From positions 1 to 64,000 of the forward strand of contig CAIRCN010000034.1 in NCBI GenBank assembly GCA_903877135.1: a stretch of DNA of 64,000 bases, given 5' to 3'. Shown piece by piece: positions 17,635 to 28,750 of the stretch. The stretch's first letter is position 1; each line of letters starts with the position of its first letter. This DNA comes from an uncultured Opitutia bacterium (GTDB lineage Bacteria > Verrucomicrobiota > Verrucomicrobiia > Opitutales > Opitutaceae). Below the pieces are notes generated by a model. That model did no database searches and was not told the DNA's origin. It saw nothing but the letters and a program-made list of their open reading frames with translations. The position numbers and the translations under genes were made by a program.

Positions 17635-18444
17635 TCAGCGTGCACTTCCTTCGCCGCGGACGGCTTTCCAGATTGCAAGGCAACTGGCGATGAGCGCAGG
17701 CAGTTCAACAAGCGGGATCATGTTGGACCCGTCGCTGATAGCCCGCGCTGGTTCCGGGTGAGTTTCGATAAAGAGTCCGTCCGCACCGGCGGCGAGCGCT
17801 GCCTTGGCGAGCGGCGGCACAAACTCCCGCTGGCCGCTGCTCATGCCGCCACCGGCGCCAGGTAATTGGACCGCATGCGTGGCGTCGAACACCGTGGGGA
17901 ATCCGTTTTCGCGCATGATGGCGAACGAGCGCATGTCCACGACGAGATTCTGGTAACCGAACGTCGTGCCGCGCTCCGTTTGCCAGATTTCTTTCGCCTT
18001 TCCCTCGCGCAACTTTGCCGTGACATAGACCATTTCCTGAGGCGAGAGAAACTGGCCTTTTTTCACATTCACGGCCCGCCCGGTCGCGGCCGCCGCCAGC
18101 AGGAGATCCGTCTGGCGGCAGAGGAACGCCGGAATCTGCAGCACATCGCACACCGCCGCGACAGCCGGAATCTGCTCTCGCTCATGCACATCGGTGAGTA
18201 CGGGGAACCCGTAGTCCTTCTTCACCATCGCGAGTAGTTTTAATCCATCCTCAAGGCCCGTGCCGCGCGCCCCACCGCCCGAGGTGCGGTTGGCCTTGTC
18301 GAAGGAACCCTTGAACACGAGGTTCAGCTCAGGCCGTGTGCGGCGCAAGTGAACTAGCGCCTCGGCGACCGTGCGGCAGACACGCTCATTTTCTAGCGAA
18401 CAGGGCCCGGCAATGAGCAGAAGTTTTGCGGGATCGAAGAGCAC
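17635..18444 (-). CDS. kdsA: 3-deoxy-8-phosphooctulonate (KDO-8-P) synthase
   Basis: 269-residue TIM-barrel enzyme that condenses phosphoenolpyruvate with arabinose-5-phosphate to KDO-8-phosphate, a precursor of the lipopolysaccharide core. It shows the N-terminal AGPCSLENE segment with Cys15, [12 protein letters not shown] (about 45-56), and the late motifs [11 protein letters not shown] and [14 protein letters not shown]. The Cys in GPC is the metal ligand of the metal-dependent class (as in Aquifex), whereas E. coli KdsA has Asn there, so this should be a metalloenzyme. It starts 4 bases after the pyrG stop; pyrG-kdsA is a common bacterial gene order. Its presence says the organism makes KDO and hence has an outer membrane. 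Confidence 0.93.
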   Translation of the reverse strand: MLFDPAKLLLIAGPCSLENERVCRTVAEALVHLRRTRPELNLVFKGSFDKANRTSGGGARGTGLEDGLKLLAMVKKDYGFPVLTDVHEREQIPAVAAVCDVLQIPAFLCRQTDLLLAAAATGRAVNVKKGQFLSPQEMVYVTAKLREGKAKEIWQTERGTTFGYQNLVVDMRSFAIMRENGFPTVFDATHAVQLPGAGGGMSSGQREFVPPLAKAALAAGADGLFIETHPEPARAISDGSNMIPLVELPALIASCLAIWKAVRGEGSAR

Positions 18445-18448
18445 GTGA

Positions 18449-20405
<1,957 letters not shown>

Positions 20406-20488
20406 GCACTCACCAATAAGCCGTTCACGCGGCGCATCTCCAAGCAAAATGATTTGCCCCGCGCCGCTGCACTCGTCCCACTCACCTC

Positions 20489-20872
20489 ATGCAATCCAAG
20501 CCCCAGCTCCTCGCCTGGCTTACCTGCGACGGCGTCCACATTGATCCCGGCACAGGCAAGCACACCCTTCTGGGCGTTTTTTCCAACATCAAGGCCCAGC
20601 GTTTCCCCGTTTCGCATCCCTTCATGATTTGGTTCCTCACTCTGAGCGATTGCACGGCCGGCGAGCACCGCATCCGGATCTCGCTGGGCCTCGATCCCAC
20701 CAATATGCAACAACTCCTCGACCGTCCTTTCGAATCGCAGAGCCCGCTCCAGCGCATCAACCTCATCAATGAAATCCGCAACCTCACCTTCCCCGCGCCA
20801 GGCGACTACTCCATCCTCATCGATGTGGACGATGAGCCGATGCTGGCCACCAACCTGACAGTCAGCAACTGA
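20489..20872 (+). CDS. DUF6941-type conserved hypothetical protein
   Basis: 127-residue soluble protein. Its opening (LLAWLTCDGVHIDPGTGKHTLLGVFSNIKAQRFP is the region, residues 8-40) and closing region (INLINEIRNLTFPAPGDYSILIDVDD, about 89-115) match the short beta-rich family I know as DUF6941. Predicted all-beta. No function is established. It is followed after 14 bases by a sugar-kinase gene on the same strand, so the two are probably co-transcribed. Confidence 0.7.
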   Translation: MQSKPQLLAWLTCDGVHIDPGTGKHTLLGVFSNIKAQRFPVSHPFMIWFLTLSDCTAGEHRIRISLGLDPTNMQQLLDRPFESQSPLQRINLINEIRNLTFPAPGDYSILIDVDDEPMLATNLTVSN

Positions 20873-20886
20873 CCCGCGTCCACCGT

Positions 20887-21912
20887 ATGGCCACCGCCAG
20901 CCCCGCATTTGATCTCATCGGCGTCGGTTCGCCGATCATGGACTTGCTCGCATCCGTGCCCGAGTCCTTTCTGGCCAACGTTCCCGGAGAAAAAGGCGGG
21001 ATGGTGCTTGTGGACTCCGCGGAAATGGCGCGCCTCGTCCGCCTGCTACCCGCGCCCCCTGCCAGCTCAACGGGCGGCTCGTCGGCCAACGCCACCTTCA
21101 ACGCCGCCCGCCTCGGCCTCCGCGCCACCTTCCTCGGCAAGCTCGGCAACGACGACCTCGCCCGCATCTACCGCCAGTGTTTTGAGAGCGCCGGCGTTGA
21201 CGGCCGCCGCTTCAAGACCGGCACGGTGCCCAACGCCCGTTGCCTTGCCCTCGTCACACCCGACGCCCAGCGCACCATGCGCACCGACCTCGGTGCCGCC
21301 ATGACGCTCTCGCCCACCGAGATTTCGCCCGCCGATTTCGCCGGCTGCCGCCACGCCCACATCGAGGGCTACCTCGTGTTCAACCAGGCGCTCGCCGACG
21401 CCGTCCTCAACTCCGCCCGCGCTGCCGGCTGCACCGTCAGCCTCGACCTCTCATCCTTCGAAGTCGTCGCCGCCTCCCGCGCCTGGCTCTTCCAGCAGTT
21501 CGGGCACGGACTCGACATTGTCTTCGCCAACGAGGACGAAATCCGCGCGCTCTTCGAGGATCAAACCTCCAGCTACGCCGACCTCGCCCGCCGCCTTGCC
21601 ACCTTCGGGGTGCTCGCCGCAGTGAAGGTCGGCAAAGACGGCGCATGGCTCGCCCGCAGGGCCGAACTCCACCACATCGCGCCCGTCGTCGTGCCCGACG
21701 TCATCGACACAAACGGCGCGGGCGACTCCTGGGCAGCGGGCTTCCTCACCGGCTACCTCCTCGGCTGGCCGTTGCCGACGTGCGGTGCCCTCGCCTCGCT
21801 GATCGGCGCCGAGACCGTCCGCCACCTGGGCCCCATCATCCCTAACGCGGCCTGGCAGGAATTCCTCCCGCGGGCTCGGGCTCTCGCGCCAGCCGGGACG
21901 CAACCCCGCTAA
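20887..21912 (+). CDS. PfkB-family carbohydrate/adenosine kinase
   Basis: 341-residue ribokinase-superfamily enzyme. The N-terminal signature (FDLIGVGSPIMDLLASVPE) and the GGSSANATFNAARLG block (about 61-75) are those of the adenosine-kinase-like branch. The C-terminal DTNGAGDSWAAGFL motif (about 275-288) supplies the catalytic Asp and the anion hole. It phosphorylates a sugar or nucleoside hydroxyl with ATP; adenosine kinase is the commonest annotation for this branch, but ribose or other sugars are possible. The stop codon overlaps, on the opposite strand, the stop of the propeller glycosidase (21909-21912). Confidence 0.85.
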   Translation: MATASPAFDLIGVGSPIMDLLASVPESFLANVPGEKGGMVLVDSAEMARLVRLLPAPPASSTGGSSANATFNAARLGLRATFLGKLGNDDLARIYRQCFESAGVDGRRFKTGTVPNARCLALVTPDAQRTMRTDLGAAMTLSPTEISPADFAGCRHAHIEGYLVFNQALADAVLNSARAAGCTVSLDLSSFEVVAASRAWLFQQFGHGLDIVFANEDEIRALFEDQTSSYADLARRLATFGVLAAVKVGKDGAWLARRAELHHIAPVVVPDVIDTNGAGDSWAAGFLTGYLLGWPLPTCGALASLIGAETVRHLGPIIPNAAWQEFLPRARALAPAGTQPR

Positions 21913-22871
21913 TCTCGGATCAGCCCAAACTCGCGCAACGCCGCAGAATCGGTGACCTGCGCAATCGTCGGCACCACCGCCGACCAGTCGAGCACGCCAA
22001 CCTGCAGCCGGTAATACCGTAGCCCGAAATACGCCACGAGCCAGCGAGCGCCACGCCGCCGGATGACTTCCATTCCGGTGATGTCCGCGCGCAGCGCTTG
22101 CGGCGCGACGTTCGGCCAGCGCAGCGGGTTGTCCGAATCGACCCAGCTCCACGCGTGGTGTCCGCCGAAAAACAGCCGCCAGCGCCCGTCGTCCATCTGC
22201 TGCACGTTGCACGATTCGCACTGGTTCCAGCCGGAAAACTCGTAGGCCGGCCCCTCGTCGCGCCAGTTCAGCAGATCCCGCGACACCGCCCGCGCCACGC
22301 ACCCGCGCCCCTCGCGCGTGACCGCCGTGTAATACATCTGAAACTCCCCGTTCAGGTTGATCACGTGCGGATCGCGGCAGGCCGCGCCGCCGCTCGTCGG
22401 GCAAAACGCCCAGCCATATTCCTCCGGCCGGATCACCGGCCGGCCGTGTGTGCGTGTCCAGTTGAAGAGATCACGCGACACCGCCACGCCGATGCGCTGG
22501 GTGTTGTCGGTCGCCACGCCCGTGTAGAACATCCAGTGCTTGCCGCCATGCGAAAGCACAAACGGCGCGAACACATGCCCATGGTCCCACCCGCGCACGT
22601 CGATGAAGAAGCACGGCTCGTGCGTCTCCCACGTCACGAAGTCGCGCGTCGTCGCGTGGCCGAACCAGATTTCGTTGCCCGGTAGGCAGCAGCTCACGCC
22701 CGGCGTGCCCGCGATGTGGTAGAGATGCCAGACACCTTCCGCCTCGTGCAGGCAGAAATCCTTGAGATAAAACCCCAGCGGCGCATAGCCGACCTTGAGC
22801 CAGTCCTCCTGATGCGCCCGTTGTCGCGCGACCGCATCGAGGTAGCACTGGTGGTCGGGATTGCCGCTCAT
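21909..22871 (-). CDS. five-bladed propeller glycosidase-like protein (GH43/GH32 superfamily)
   Basis: 320 residues from the ATG at 22871, which overlaps the upstream GH172 stop by four bases (ATGA) and so fixes the start. Repeated W/Y-F-x-G and D-P-x-x segments are typical of the five-bladed propeller of GH32/43/62/68: LKDFCLHEAEGVWHLYH, KHWMFYTGVATDN, ACRDPHVINLNGEFQMYYT and RWRLFFGGHHAW. The RDPHV segment matches the RDP motif of the GH32 (clan GH-J) side. No signal peptide is seen. Context with GH172 and GH127 suggests trimming of arabinofuranose- or fructose-containing glycans. The exact family is uncertain. Confidence 0.75.
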   Translation of the reverse strand: MSGNPDHQCYLDAVARQRAHQEDWLKVGYAPLGFYLKDFCLHEAEGVWHLYHIAGTPGVSCCLPGNEIWFGHATTRDFVTWETHEPCFFIDVRGWDHGHVFAPFVLSHGGKHWMFYTGVATDNTQRIGVAVSRDLFNWTRTHGRPVIRPEEYGWAFCPTSGGAACRDPHVINLNGEFQMYYTAVTREGRGCVARAVSRDLLNWRDEGPAYEFSGWNQCESCNVQQMDDGRWRLFFGGHHAWSWVDSDNPLRWPNVAPQALRADITGMEVIRRRGARWLVAYFGLRYYRLQVGVLDWSAVVPTIAQVTDSAALREFGLIRD

Positions 22872-23974
22872 CGCTGCCAGCGCTCGTTCAACATCGGCAA
22901 TTTCGGAAACGTTACATGCGGCTCGCTCTGATACCAGAACGCCGTCGAGGCCACGTCGTCCGTCAGCGGCTGATAGATGTGCCCCGGCCACCAGCCCAGC
23001 GTCTGCACCGTCACGCGCACGTCCGCCGTGAAGCCGATACTGTCGAGCACATGCCAGCGGTAGAGTCCGAAGTAGCGCGGACCGTCGGCGCTGCCCGTGT
23101 GCGCGAGTGGCATGCCGATGAACGGCGCGTTGTAGACCTCCTCCACCTGGTCCTTTTCGGGATGCTTAAAAAACCCCCACGCGCCGCCGAAGTAATCCTC
23201 CGTGCCGTTGTCGCAGATCGTCGGAAACTCGCCGTCGCCATCGAGGTAAAATTTCACCTCGCCCTCGCCCCACCAGCCGCGTGAGAGCGCCGTCCACGCG
23301 AGATAGGTGCCGATATAGAGCCCGCGGCCCTTCACGCCGTCGAGAATCGTGTGCTCCGGGCGTTCGCGCGTTGTCAGGCTGCGCCGCCACTGCGCGTGAA
23401 AATACGCCGCATCCGCCGGAATCTCGTGCAGCTTGTAAAGCACCTTGAAGGCGATGATGCGCACATCGTCGCGTCCGTCGTTCGTGAGCGTGATCCGCGC
23501 GTGCTTGCGGAACGGCATCTGCCAATAGCAACTGCAGCCACGGTGCGGCGCGACCACCACCGGCAGCGATGTGACCTGGTGCGGCTGCGTGTCGAACCCC
23601 ATCGCAAAGAAATCCCCCAGCGGCGCTTCGACCGACGGTGCCTCCTCACAGTCCCAATACATCCGCAGGACGAGCGTGCGCCACTCCTTCGAGCTAGTCG
23701 TGATCCAAAACTGATTGATACAGCCCGGCCCCGCGATGACTGCCAGCACCGTCGTCTCCCCTGCCTTCAGACTGATGAACGGGCGCACCTTCCAGCCGCG
23801 ACCGAGATGCTTCGCCGGACCGCTGTGCGCGAGCATCGGATCGTCAGGATTCGGGTCCCACCGCGCGCCGCCGCCCTTTTCACCCGTGGGATTCTCAGCG
23901 TTGATCATGCGCGTCACCGCGCCGGTCTGGAACGGCAGTTGACCGAGGAGGTTGTTCATCGCGAGTGGATTCAT
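22868..23974 (-). CDS. GH172 (former DUF2961) glycoside hydrolase
   Basis: 368-residue jelly-roll protein of the DUF2961 family, now GH172. Characterised members act on alpha-D-fructofuranosides and alpha-D-arabinofuranosides and form trimers or hexamers. Candidate catalytic glutamates are in WWGEGEVKFYLDGD (Glu237/Glu239) and DNGTEDYFGGAWGF (Glu259). The early GAVTRMINAENPTGEKGGG and GCINQFW segments are also typical. There is no signal peptide, so it acts in the cytoplasm. It lies 18 bases after the GH127 gene and overlaps the following propeller gene by four bases, making a tight three-gene operon (GH127, GH172, propeller). Confidence 0.9.
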   Translation of the reverse strand: MNPLAMNNLLGQLPFQTGAVTRMINAENPTGEKGGGARWDPNPDDPMLAHSGPAKHLGRGWKVRPFISLKAGETTVLAVIAGPGCINQFWITTSSKEWRTLVLRMYWDCEEAPSVEAPLGDFFAMGFDTQPHQVTSLPVVVAPHRGCSCYWQMPFRKHARITLTNDGRDDVRIIAFKVLYKLHEIPADAAYFHAQWRRSLTTRERPEHTILDGVKGRGLYIGTYLAWTALSRGWWGEGEVKFYLDGDGEFPTICDNGTEDYFGGAWGFFKHPEKDQVEEVYNAPFIGMPLAHTGSADGPRYFGLYRWHVLDSIGFTADVRVTVQTLGWWPGHIYQPLTDDVASTAFWYQSEPHVTFPKLPMLNERWQR

Positions 23975-23992
23975 GGGGTCGTCAGAAAAAGA

Positions 23993-25684
23993 TCAGTTGG
24001 AAAACACCGACTGTAGGCGCCGCGTGCGCGCGACCGCCTCGGGGAGATAGGTGAGCCCGTCGATCGGCGTGAGCAACACCTGTGTGCGCCGGCACTGGTA
24101 GCGCCCGCCGCCGAGCGGCGCGAGATCCGCGGCCGCCGGCAGCGGCACCGTCGCGGCAGTCTCCGCCCCCAACAGCAGCGCGCCGTGCATGAAATGCATC
24201 CCCGCGGGAAACTCCGCCGGATATTTCGCCGACTCGCACAAGAGCGAGATTGCAAACTCGACCTTCAGCGTGTCGTCCACGGCCAGCGGCGTCTCCACGA
24301 CGACAAAGCCATTCTCAACCCTGGTCGCGAGCACTGCGTCGCCCCTCTGCACGGCGAACGACTCTGCCGCCACTCCGGGCGGCACAAAAAACCGCAGCCG
24401 CCACGGCGCACCGGCCGTCGCCGCAGTCACCGTGTAGCTCACGCGTCCCCCGTAGGGATATTCGCCGGTCACCTTCATCGCGAGCTCGCCGCCGGCTGCC
24501 CTCACCGTCACTGCGCCTTCGAAATAAAACGGCAGCCACACGTCGCGCGGCGCCGCCGGATCGGTGAACGCCGCGTAGCGTGCAGCGCACGTCAGCCCCT
24601 CGGCTCCGCGCATCGAGCAGCACCACGGCGCCTCGAACCACTTGAACGCCTGCACAAACCGCTCGCCCCGTGACCCCGTACAATGATCGCACCCGAAGCC
24701 GCCGTTGGGCCGCTGGTGGTGGCAGATCGCGTTGTGGTAAATCTTGTGGGCCTCGGCAATGTAGGCCGGCTTGCGCGTGAGTTGCCACAGCTGCACCGCC
24801 AACATGAACGAGTCGATGATCGCGCAGCTCTCGGTCCAGTCCGGTCGGCCGAACCAGTTGAAGTTCCCGTGATGCTCCGTTCGCGCCAGGTCAAGATAGA
24901 GCCCGAAGCGTTCGGTCACGATCCGCAACAACTCCGGGCGCGGGTCGACTTCCACATACCAGCGCAACATCCCGCGCAGCGTCGTGAGTGTGGCGTGCGT
25001 CTGTGCGCTGAGCGCAATGATGTCGAGCTGGGCGTAGCGCGCCATCATCGTCTCGATCAGCGCGCGCAACTCGGGCGAGGGATCGACGAGATAAGCCTGC
25101 GTCAGACCGTCGAGCGTAAAGAACACCGTGCCGATGTCCGTCGAGAGCCCGGCCCACACTCCGTCGTTTTCCACGGTGAGGCCGGAGACGGGCCCACCCT
25201 TCAGCTTGTCGAGCAGATGGTCGGGATACTCCGCATAGAGCCCACGCGTCGGCAACATCAGGTTCGCGATGATCGTGCGGAGCGCCTCGAGCGCTCGGGG
25301 ATCCTTTTTCCACAGATAATACTCGCTGAGACCGCGGAGCATGGCGTTGTGCCCGCCCACCTGGTTTTCGTCGGCGCGGCCGGCTGCGTGCATCGCCCCA
25401 ACGTAGCCACGCTTATTGCACACGCTCGGCCAGCGGCGCACAATGTCCTCCGCACGCGGCGCCTCGCGCCCGAGCGCCTGTGCATCAAGCGTGAGCCCGA
25501 GCAGCGTGCGCCCCACCCAGTCGCCCGGCGCCTCGCGCACCGTGAACGCCGTCGTTGCCGCCTCGAAGGAAAACTCCGGGTCGTGCAGCCGCCCAAAGTT
25601 CAGCTCCAGCCGGCGGCGCAGATCGCCTGCCGGCACGAAATTGTTTAGTGCAGTCGGTTGCAGAAGTGATAGGATCTTGGGCAT
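23993..25684 (-). CDS. GH127-family (DUF1680) beta-L-arabinofuranosidase-like enzyme
   Basis: 563 residues from the ATG at 25684; the longer upstream frame is not protein-like. An (alpha/alpha)6 barrel precedes a beta-sandwich tail. Metal/catalytic cysteines are visible: C332-x-x-C335 in GCDHCTG and C355-C356 in WCCSMRGAEG, matching the zinc-cysteine site of HypBA1-type enzymes, in which a Cys is the nucleophile. Other family segments include NQVGGHNAMLRGLSEYYLWKK and WTESCAIIDSF. No signal peptide is seen. It heads an operon with GH172 and a propeller glycosidase, predicted to release L- or D-arabinofuranose or related furanosides inside the cell. The family call is firm; the sugar is inferred. 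Confidence 0.88.
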   Translation of the reverse strand: MPKILSLLQPTALNNFVPAGDLRRRLELNFGRLHDPEFSFEAATTAFTVREAPGDWVGRTLLGLTLDAQALGREAPRAEDIVRRWPSVCNKRGYVGAMHAAGRADENQVGGHNAMLRGLSEYYLWKKDPRALEALRTIIANLMLPTRGLYAEYPDHLLDKLKGGPVSGLTVENDGVWAGLSTDIGTVFFTLDGLTQAYLVDPSPELRALIETMMARYAQLDIIALSAQTHATLTTLRGMLRWYVEVDPRPELLRIVTERFGLYLDLARTEHHGNFNWFGRPDWTESCAIIDSFMLAVQLWQLTRKPAYIAEAHKIYHNAICHHQRPNGGFGCDHCTGSRGERFVQAFKWFEAPWCCSMRGAEGLTCAARYAAFTDPAAPRDVWLPFYFEGAVTVRAAGGELAMKVTGEYPYGGRVSYTVTAATAGAPWRLRFFVPPGVAAESFAVQRGDAVLATRVENGFVVVETPLAVDDTLKVEFAISLLCESAKYPAEFPAGMHFMHGALLLGAETAATVPLPAAADLAPLGGGRYQCRRTQVLLTPIDGLTYLPEAVARTRRLQSVFSN

Positions 25685-25825
25685 GGTAAAAATGTAAAGC
25701 CACACAGTCGCAGGAATGCGGCCCGCGCAAGCATGCAGCCGGTGATATTTCACCGCAGCCAGACCGGCGGCGCGATTGCCGGGTTTTCTGGCAAATTTCG
25801 TGAGTTGAGTTTTCCTCCAACGGAC

Positions 25826-27667
25826 ATGGCAATGCCCACTACTTCCCAGAACCCGGCCGCGGCACCCCGCCATGAGCCGTCGCGCCCATGGGGTTTCGTC
25901 GCGCTCCTCGTCGCCGCGATAGCTCTCGCTTGGGCCAACAGCTTCGCAGGGCCGTTCGTTTTCGACGACCTCCCGTCATTGCAACACAACCCGACCATCC
26001 GCCAGCTTTTCACCGCGCTCTTTCCGCCGAGCGGCGGGCTGACCGTGAGCGGCCGGCCGCTGCTGAACCTGTCGTTCGCACTGAACCATGCACTGAGCGG
26101 CGAGAACGTCGGGAGCTACCACGCGCTCAATCTCCTCATTCATCTGCTGGCGGCGCTGACACTGTTCGATCTGGTCCGCCGCACGTTGCGACTGCCTTTG
26201 CTCGCCCCACGCTTTGGCGACGCTACCGACCTGATCGCGCTCTCTGTGGCGCTCCTCTGGGGCGTGCATCCGCTCCAAACCGAATCCGTCACCTACCTCG
26301 TGCAGCGCGCCGAATCGCTCGCCGGGTTGTTTTGCCTTCTGACGCTTTACTGTTTTGCCCGCAGCGCGCAGTCGGAACGCCCGTTGCGCTGGCAACTCTC
26401 TGGCGCCGTTTGTTGCCTGCTCGGCGCTTTCACCAAGGAAAGCGCCGCTGTTGTGCCGCTGCTGGTGCTGCTCTACGATCGCACCTTCGTCGGCGGCACG
26501 TTCCGCGCGGCATGGGCGCGTCACCGGGGATTTTACACCGCACTCATGATGAGCTGGCTCGTGCTAGGCGGCCTCCTGCTCTCAACCGGTAACCGTGGCG
26601 GCACCACCGGCTTCGACACGCCTGTCGCCGCCTGGCAGTATGCGCTGATCCAGTTGCACGCGGTGGCGCACTATCTGCAGCTAACGTTCTGGCCGCACCC
26701 GCTCGTGTTCGACTACGGCCCATTTCAAACCGTCCAGCTCGGGCCGGTGCTGGCGGGCGCCGCGGTGGCTGTGCCCGGCCTGCTGCTGACGGCGTGGGCG
26801 CTCTGGCGCCGTCCCACGTTTGGTTTCATCGGCGCGTGGTTTTTCCTGACGCTGGCGCCCAGTTCCAGCCTCGTGCCCGTCGCCTCCCAAATAATGGCGG
26901 AACACCGGATGTATCTGGCACTCGCCGCCGTGGTGATATTGGCCGTGCTGGGACTGCATCGCACAACGGGGCGCTGGTTTTCCGCGACCATTCTTGTCCT
27001 TTCCCTCTCCAGCGCGGCCGTCACCGCACAACGCAACACCGCCTACCGCTCGGGCCTGGAACTCTGGACCTGGAATGTCCGCGATTGCCCCGCCAACCCC
27101 CGTGGCTGCGTCAACCTCGGTCAGGCCCTCGCCGCTTCGGACCGCTGGACTGCGGCCGCCGCGCAATACGAGGCTGCCCTGCTCCTCCAGCCCGACTATG
27201 TCACGGCCCATTTCGATCTCGGACTCGCCTGCATCGAACTGCGTCGGTTGACCGAAGCTGAGGAGCATTTCGCCGCCGCGCTTCGTCTCAACCCCACGAT
27301 GGCCGACGCCGCCTACAACTGGGGCAACGCCCTTGCCCTCGCCCATCAGCCCATCGAGGCCGCCGCCCGCTATGAACAGGCGCTGCGCCTCGATCCCGGC
27401 CACGCCCGCGCGCACTTCAATCTCGGCAACGCCCTCGTCGCCCTCGGACACATTGCGGCCGCAATCCCGCACTATCAGGCCTCCGCACGCCTCGCGCCGG
27501 AGCGCGCCGGCGCCCATTTCAATCTCGCCAACGCTCTCTTCCAGACCGGCCAGCCCGCCGCCGCCGTGCCCGAATACGAAACCGTCCTGCGCCTGGCGCC
27601 GCACGACGCCGAGGCCGCCCACAACCTCGCGCTGGCCAGGGAGCAGGCTGCCGTCACCGCGCGCTGA
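25826..27667 (+). CDS. TMTC-like multi-pass membrane protein with TPR repeats
   Basis: 613 residues from the ATG at 25826 (a second ATG at 25832). The N-terminal half holds about ten membrane helices, with the motifs FVFDDLPSLQHNP, WGVHPLQTESVTYLVQRAE and CFTKES-like AFTKESAAVVPLL found in GT-C-type O-mannosyltransferase relatives (TMTC/DUF1736). From about residue 440 to the end there are at least five tetratricopeptide repeats of 34 residues (for example YNWGNALALAHQPIEAAARY). Bacterial members are thought to glycosylate exported proteins, but the donor and target are unknown. It is divergent from the GH127 operon. lipA follows 90 bases downstream. Confidence 0.82.
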   Translation: MAMPTTSQNPAAAPRHEPSRPWGFVALLVAAIALAWANSFAGPFVFDDLPSLQHNPTIRQLFTALFPPSGGLTVSGRPLLNLSFALNHALSGENVGSYHALNLLIHLLAALTLFDLVRRTLRLPLLAPRFGDATDLIALSVALLWGVHPLQTESVTYLVQRAESLAGLFCLLTLYCFARSAQSERPLRWQLSGAVCCLLGAFTKESAAVVPLLVLLYDRTFVGGTFRAAWARHRGFYTALMMSWLVLGGLLLSTGNRGGTTGFDTPVAAWQYALIQLHAVAHYLQLTFWPHPLVFDYGPFQTVQLGPVLAGAAVAVPGLLLTAWALWRRPTFGFIGAWFFLTLAPSSSLVPVASQIMAEHRMYLALAAVVILAVLGLHRTTGRWFSATILVLSLSSAAVTAQRNTAYRSGLELWTWNVRDCPANPRGCVNLGQALAASDRWTAAAAQYEAALLLQPDYVTAHFDLGLACIELRRLTEAEEHFAAALRLNPTMADAAYNWGNALALAHQPIEAAARYEQALRLDPGHARAHFNLGNALVALGHIAAAIPHYQASARLAPERAGAHFNLANALFQTGQPAAAVPEYETVLRLAPHDAEAAHNLALAREQAAVTAR

Positions 27668-27757
27668 CTCACCGCGCCTCCTCCGCACCTCGCCGCATTT
27701 CGAAAATATCCCTGTTCCTCCGTGCAATCTGTGCTTAACTCCGCCCTTCCCATCCCG

Positions 27758-28654
27758 ATGGACACTTCCCGCAAACCCTCCTGGCTCCGCGCCAAACTCC
27801 CCAGCGGCCCCGGCTACGCCGCCGTGCACCGGATGGTCGGCGACCACACGCTCCACACCGTCTGCCAGAGCGCGCAGTGCCCCAACCTCGGCGAGTGCTG
27901 GGCCCGTGGCACCGCCACCGTGATGATCTTGGGCAACATCTGCACGCGCTCTTGCCACTTCTGCGCGATCCAGACCGGCCGCCCGACCGAACTCGATCTC
28001 GGTGAACCCGCCCGCGTCGCCGAAGCCGTGGCCAAGATGAACCTGAAGCACTGCGTCATCACCAGCGTCGCCCGCGACGAGCTCGCCGACGGTGGTGCCG
28101 CCGTCTGGGCCGCGACCGTCCGCGCCGTTCGCCACCGCAATCCGCACACCGCCATCGAGGTCCTCGTCCCCGATTTCAAGGGCAACACCGCCCACGTCGA
28201 CCTCGTCCTCGACGCCCGGCCCGACATCTTCAACCACAACGTCGAAACCGTCGAGCGTCTCCAAAAACCCGTCCGCGTGCAGGCCCGCTACGACCGGTCG
28301 CGCTCCGTGTTGCGCCACGCCAAGACCCGCGGCTTCACCACCAAGACCGGCATCATGCTCGGCCTTGGCGAGGAGCAGCATGAGATCGAGACCACGCTTC
28401 GCGACATCGCGGCCGACCGCACCGACATTTTGACGATCGGCCAGTATTTGCAGCCCACGCCCCAGCACTGGAAGGTCGCCCGCTGGGTGCCGCCGGAGGA
28501 ATTTGCGCACTGGAAACAGTTTGGCCTCGCCGCCGGCCTCGGTGTCGTCGAGAGCGGCGCGATGGTGCGCTCCAGCTACCACGCCGACGAGCAGTCGCAC
28601 AAATACACCGGCGACGCGCACCTGAACACCTCCAACGCACTCGCTGGGGCGTAG
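27758..28654 (+). CDS. lipA: lipoyl synthase
   Basis: 298-residue radical-SAM enzyme inserting two sulfurs into octanoyl chains on lipoyl domains. The auxiliary cluster cysteines C36, C41 and C47 (CQSAQCPNLGEC) and the SAM cluster cysteines C62, C66 and C69 (CTRSCHFC) are present, as is the C-terminal RSSYHA motif whose Ser binds the auxiliary cluster. The start is the ATG at 27758; the open frame from 27722 adds nothing family-like. The substrate would include the lipoyl domain protein at 17056-17529. No lipB is seen in the window. Confidence 0.95.
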   Translation: MDTSRKPSWLRAKLPSGPGYAAVHRMVGDHTLHTVCQSAQCPNLGECWARGTATVMILGNICTRSCHFCAIQTGRPTELDLGEPARVAEAVAKMNLKHCVITSVARDELADGGAAVWAATVRAVRHRNPHTAIEVLVPDFKGNTAHVDLVLDARPDIFNHNVETVERLQKPVRVQARYDRSRSVLRHAKTRGFTTKTGIMLGLGEEQHEIETTLRDIAADRTDILTIGQYLQPTPQHWKVARWVPPEEFAHWKQFGLAAGLGVVESGAMVRSSYHADEQSHKYTGDAHLNTSNALAGA

Positions 28655-28750
28655 AGATAGATCGCAATGCGGTTGCTCCTTCCGATGCAACTCTCCATCC
28701 GGGCGTATCGCCGAGCTTCTTGATCGTCGAATTACAGCAGCTAACAAGGA

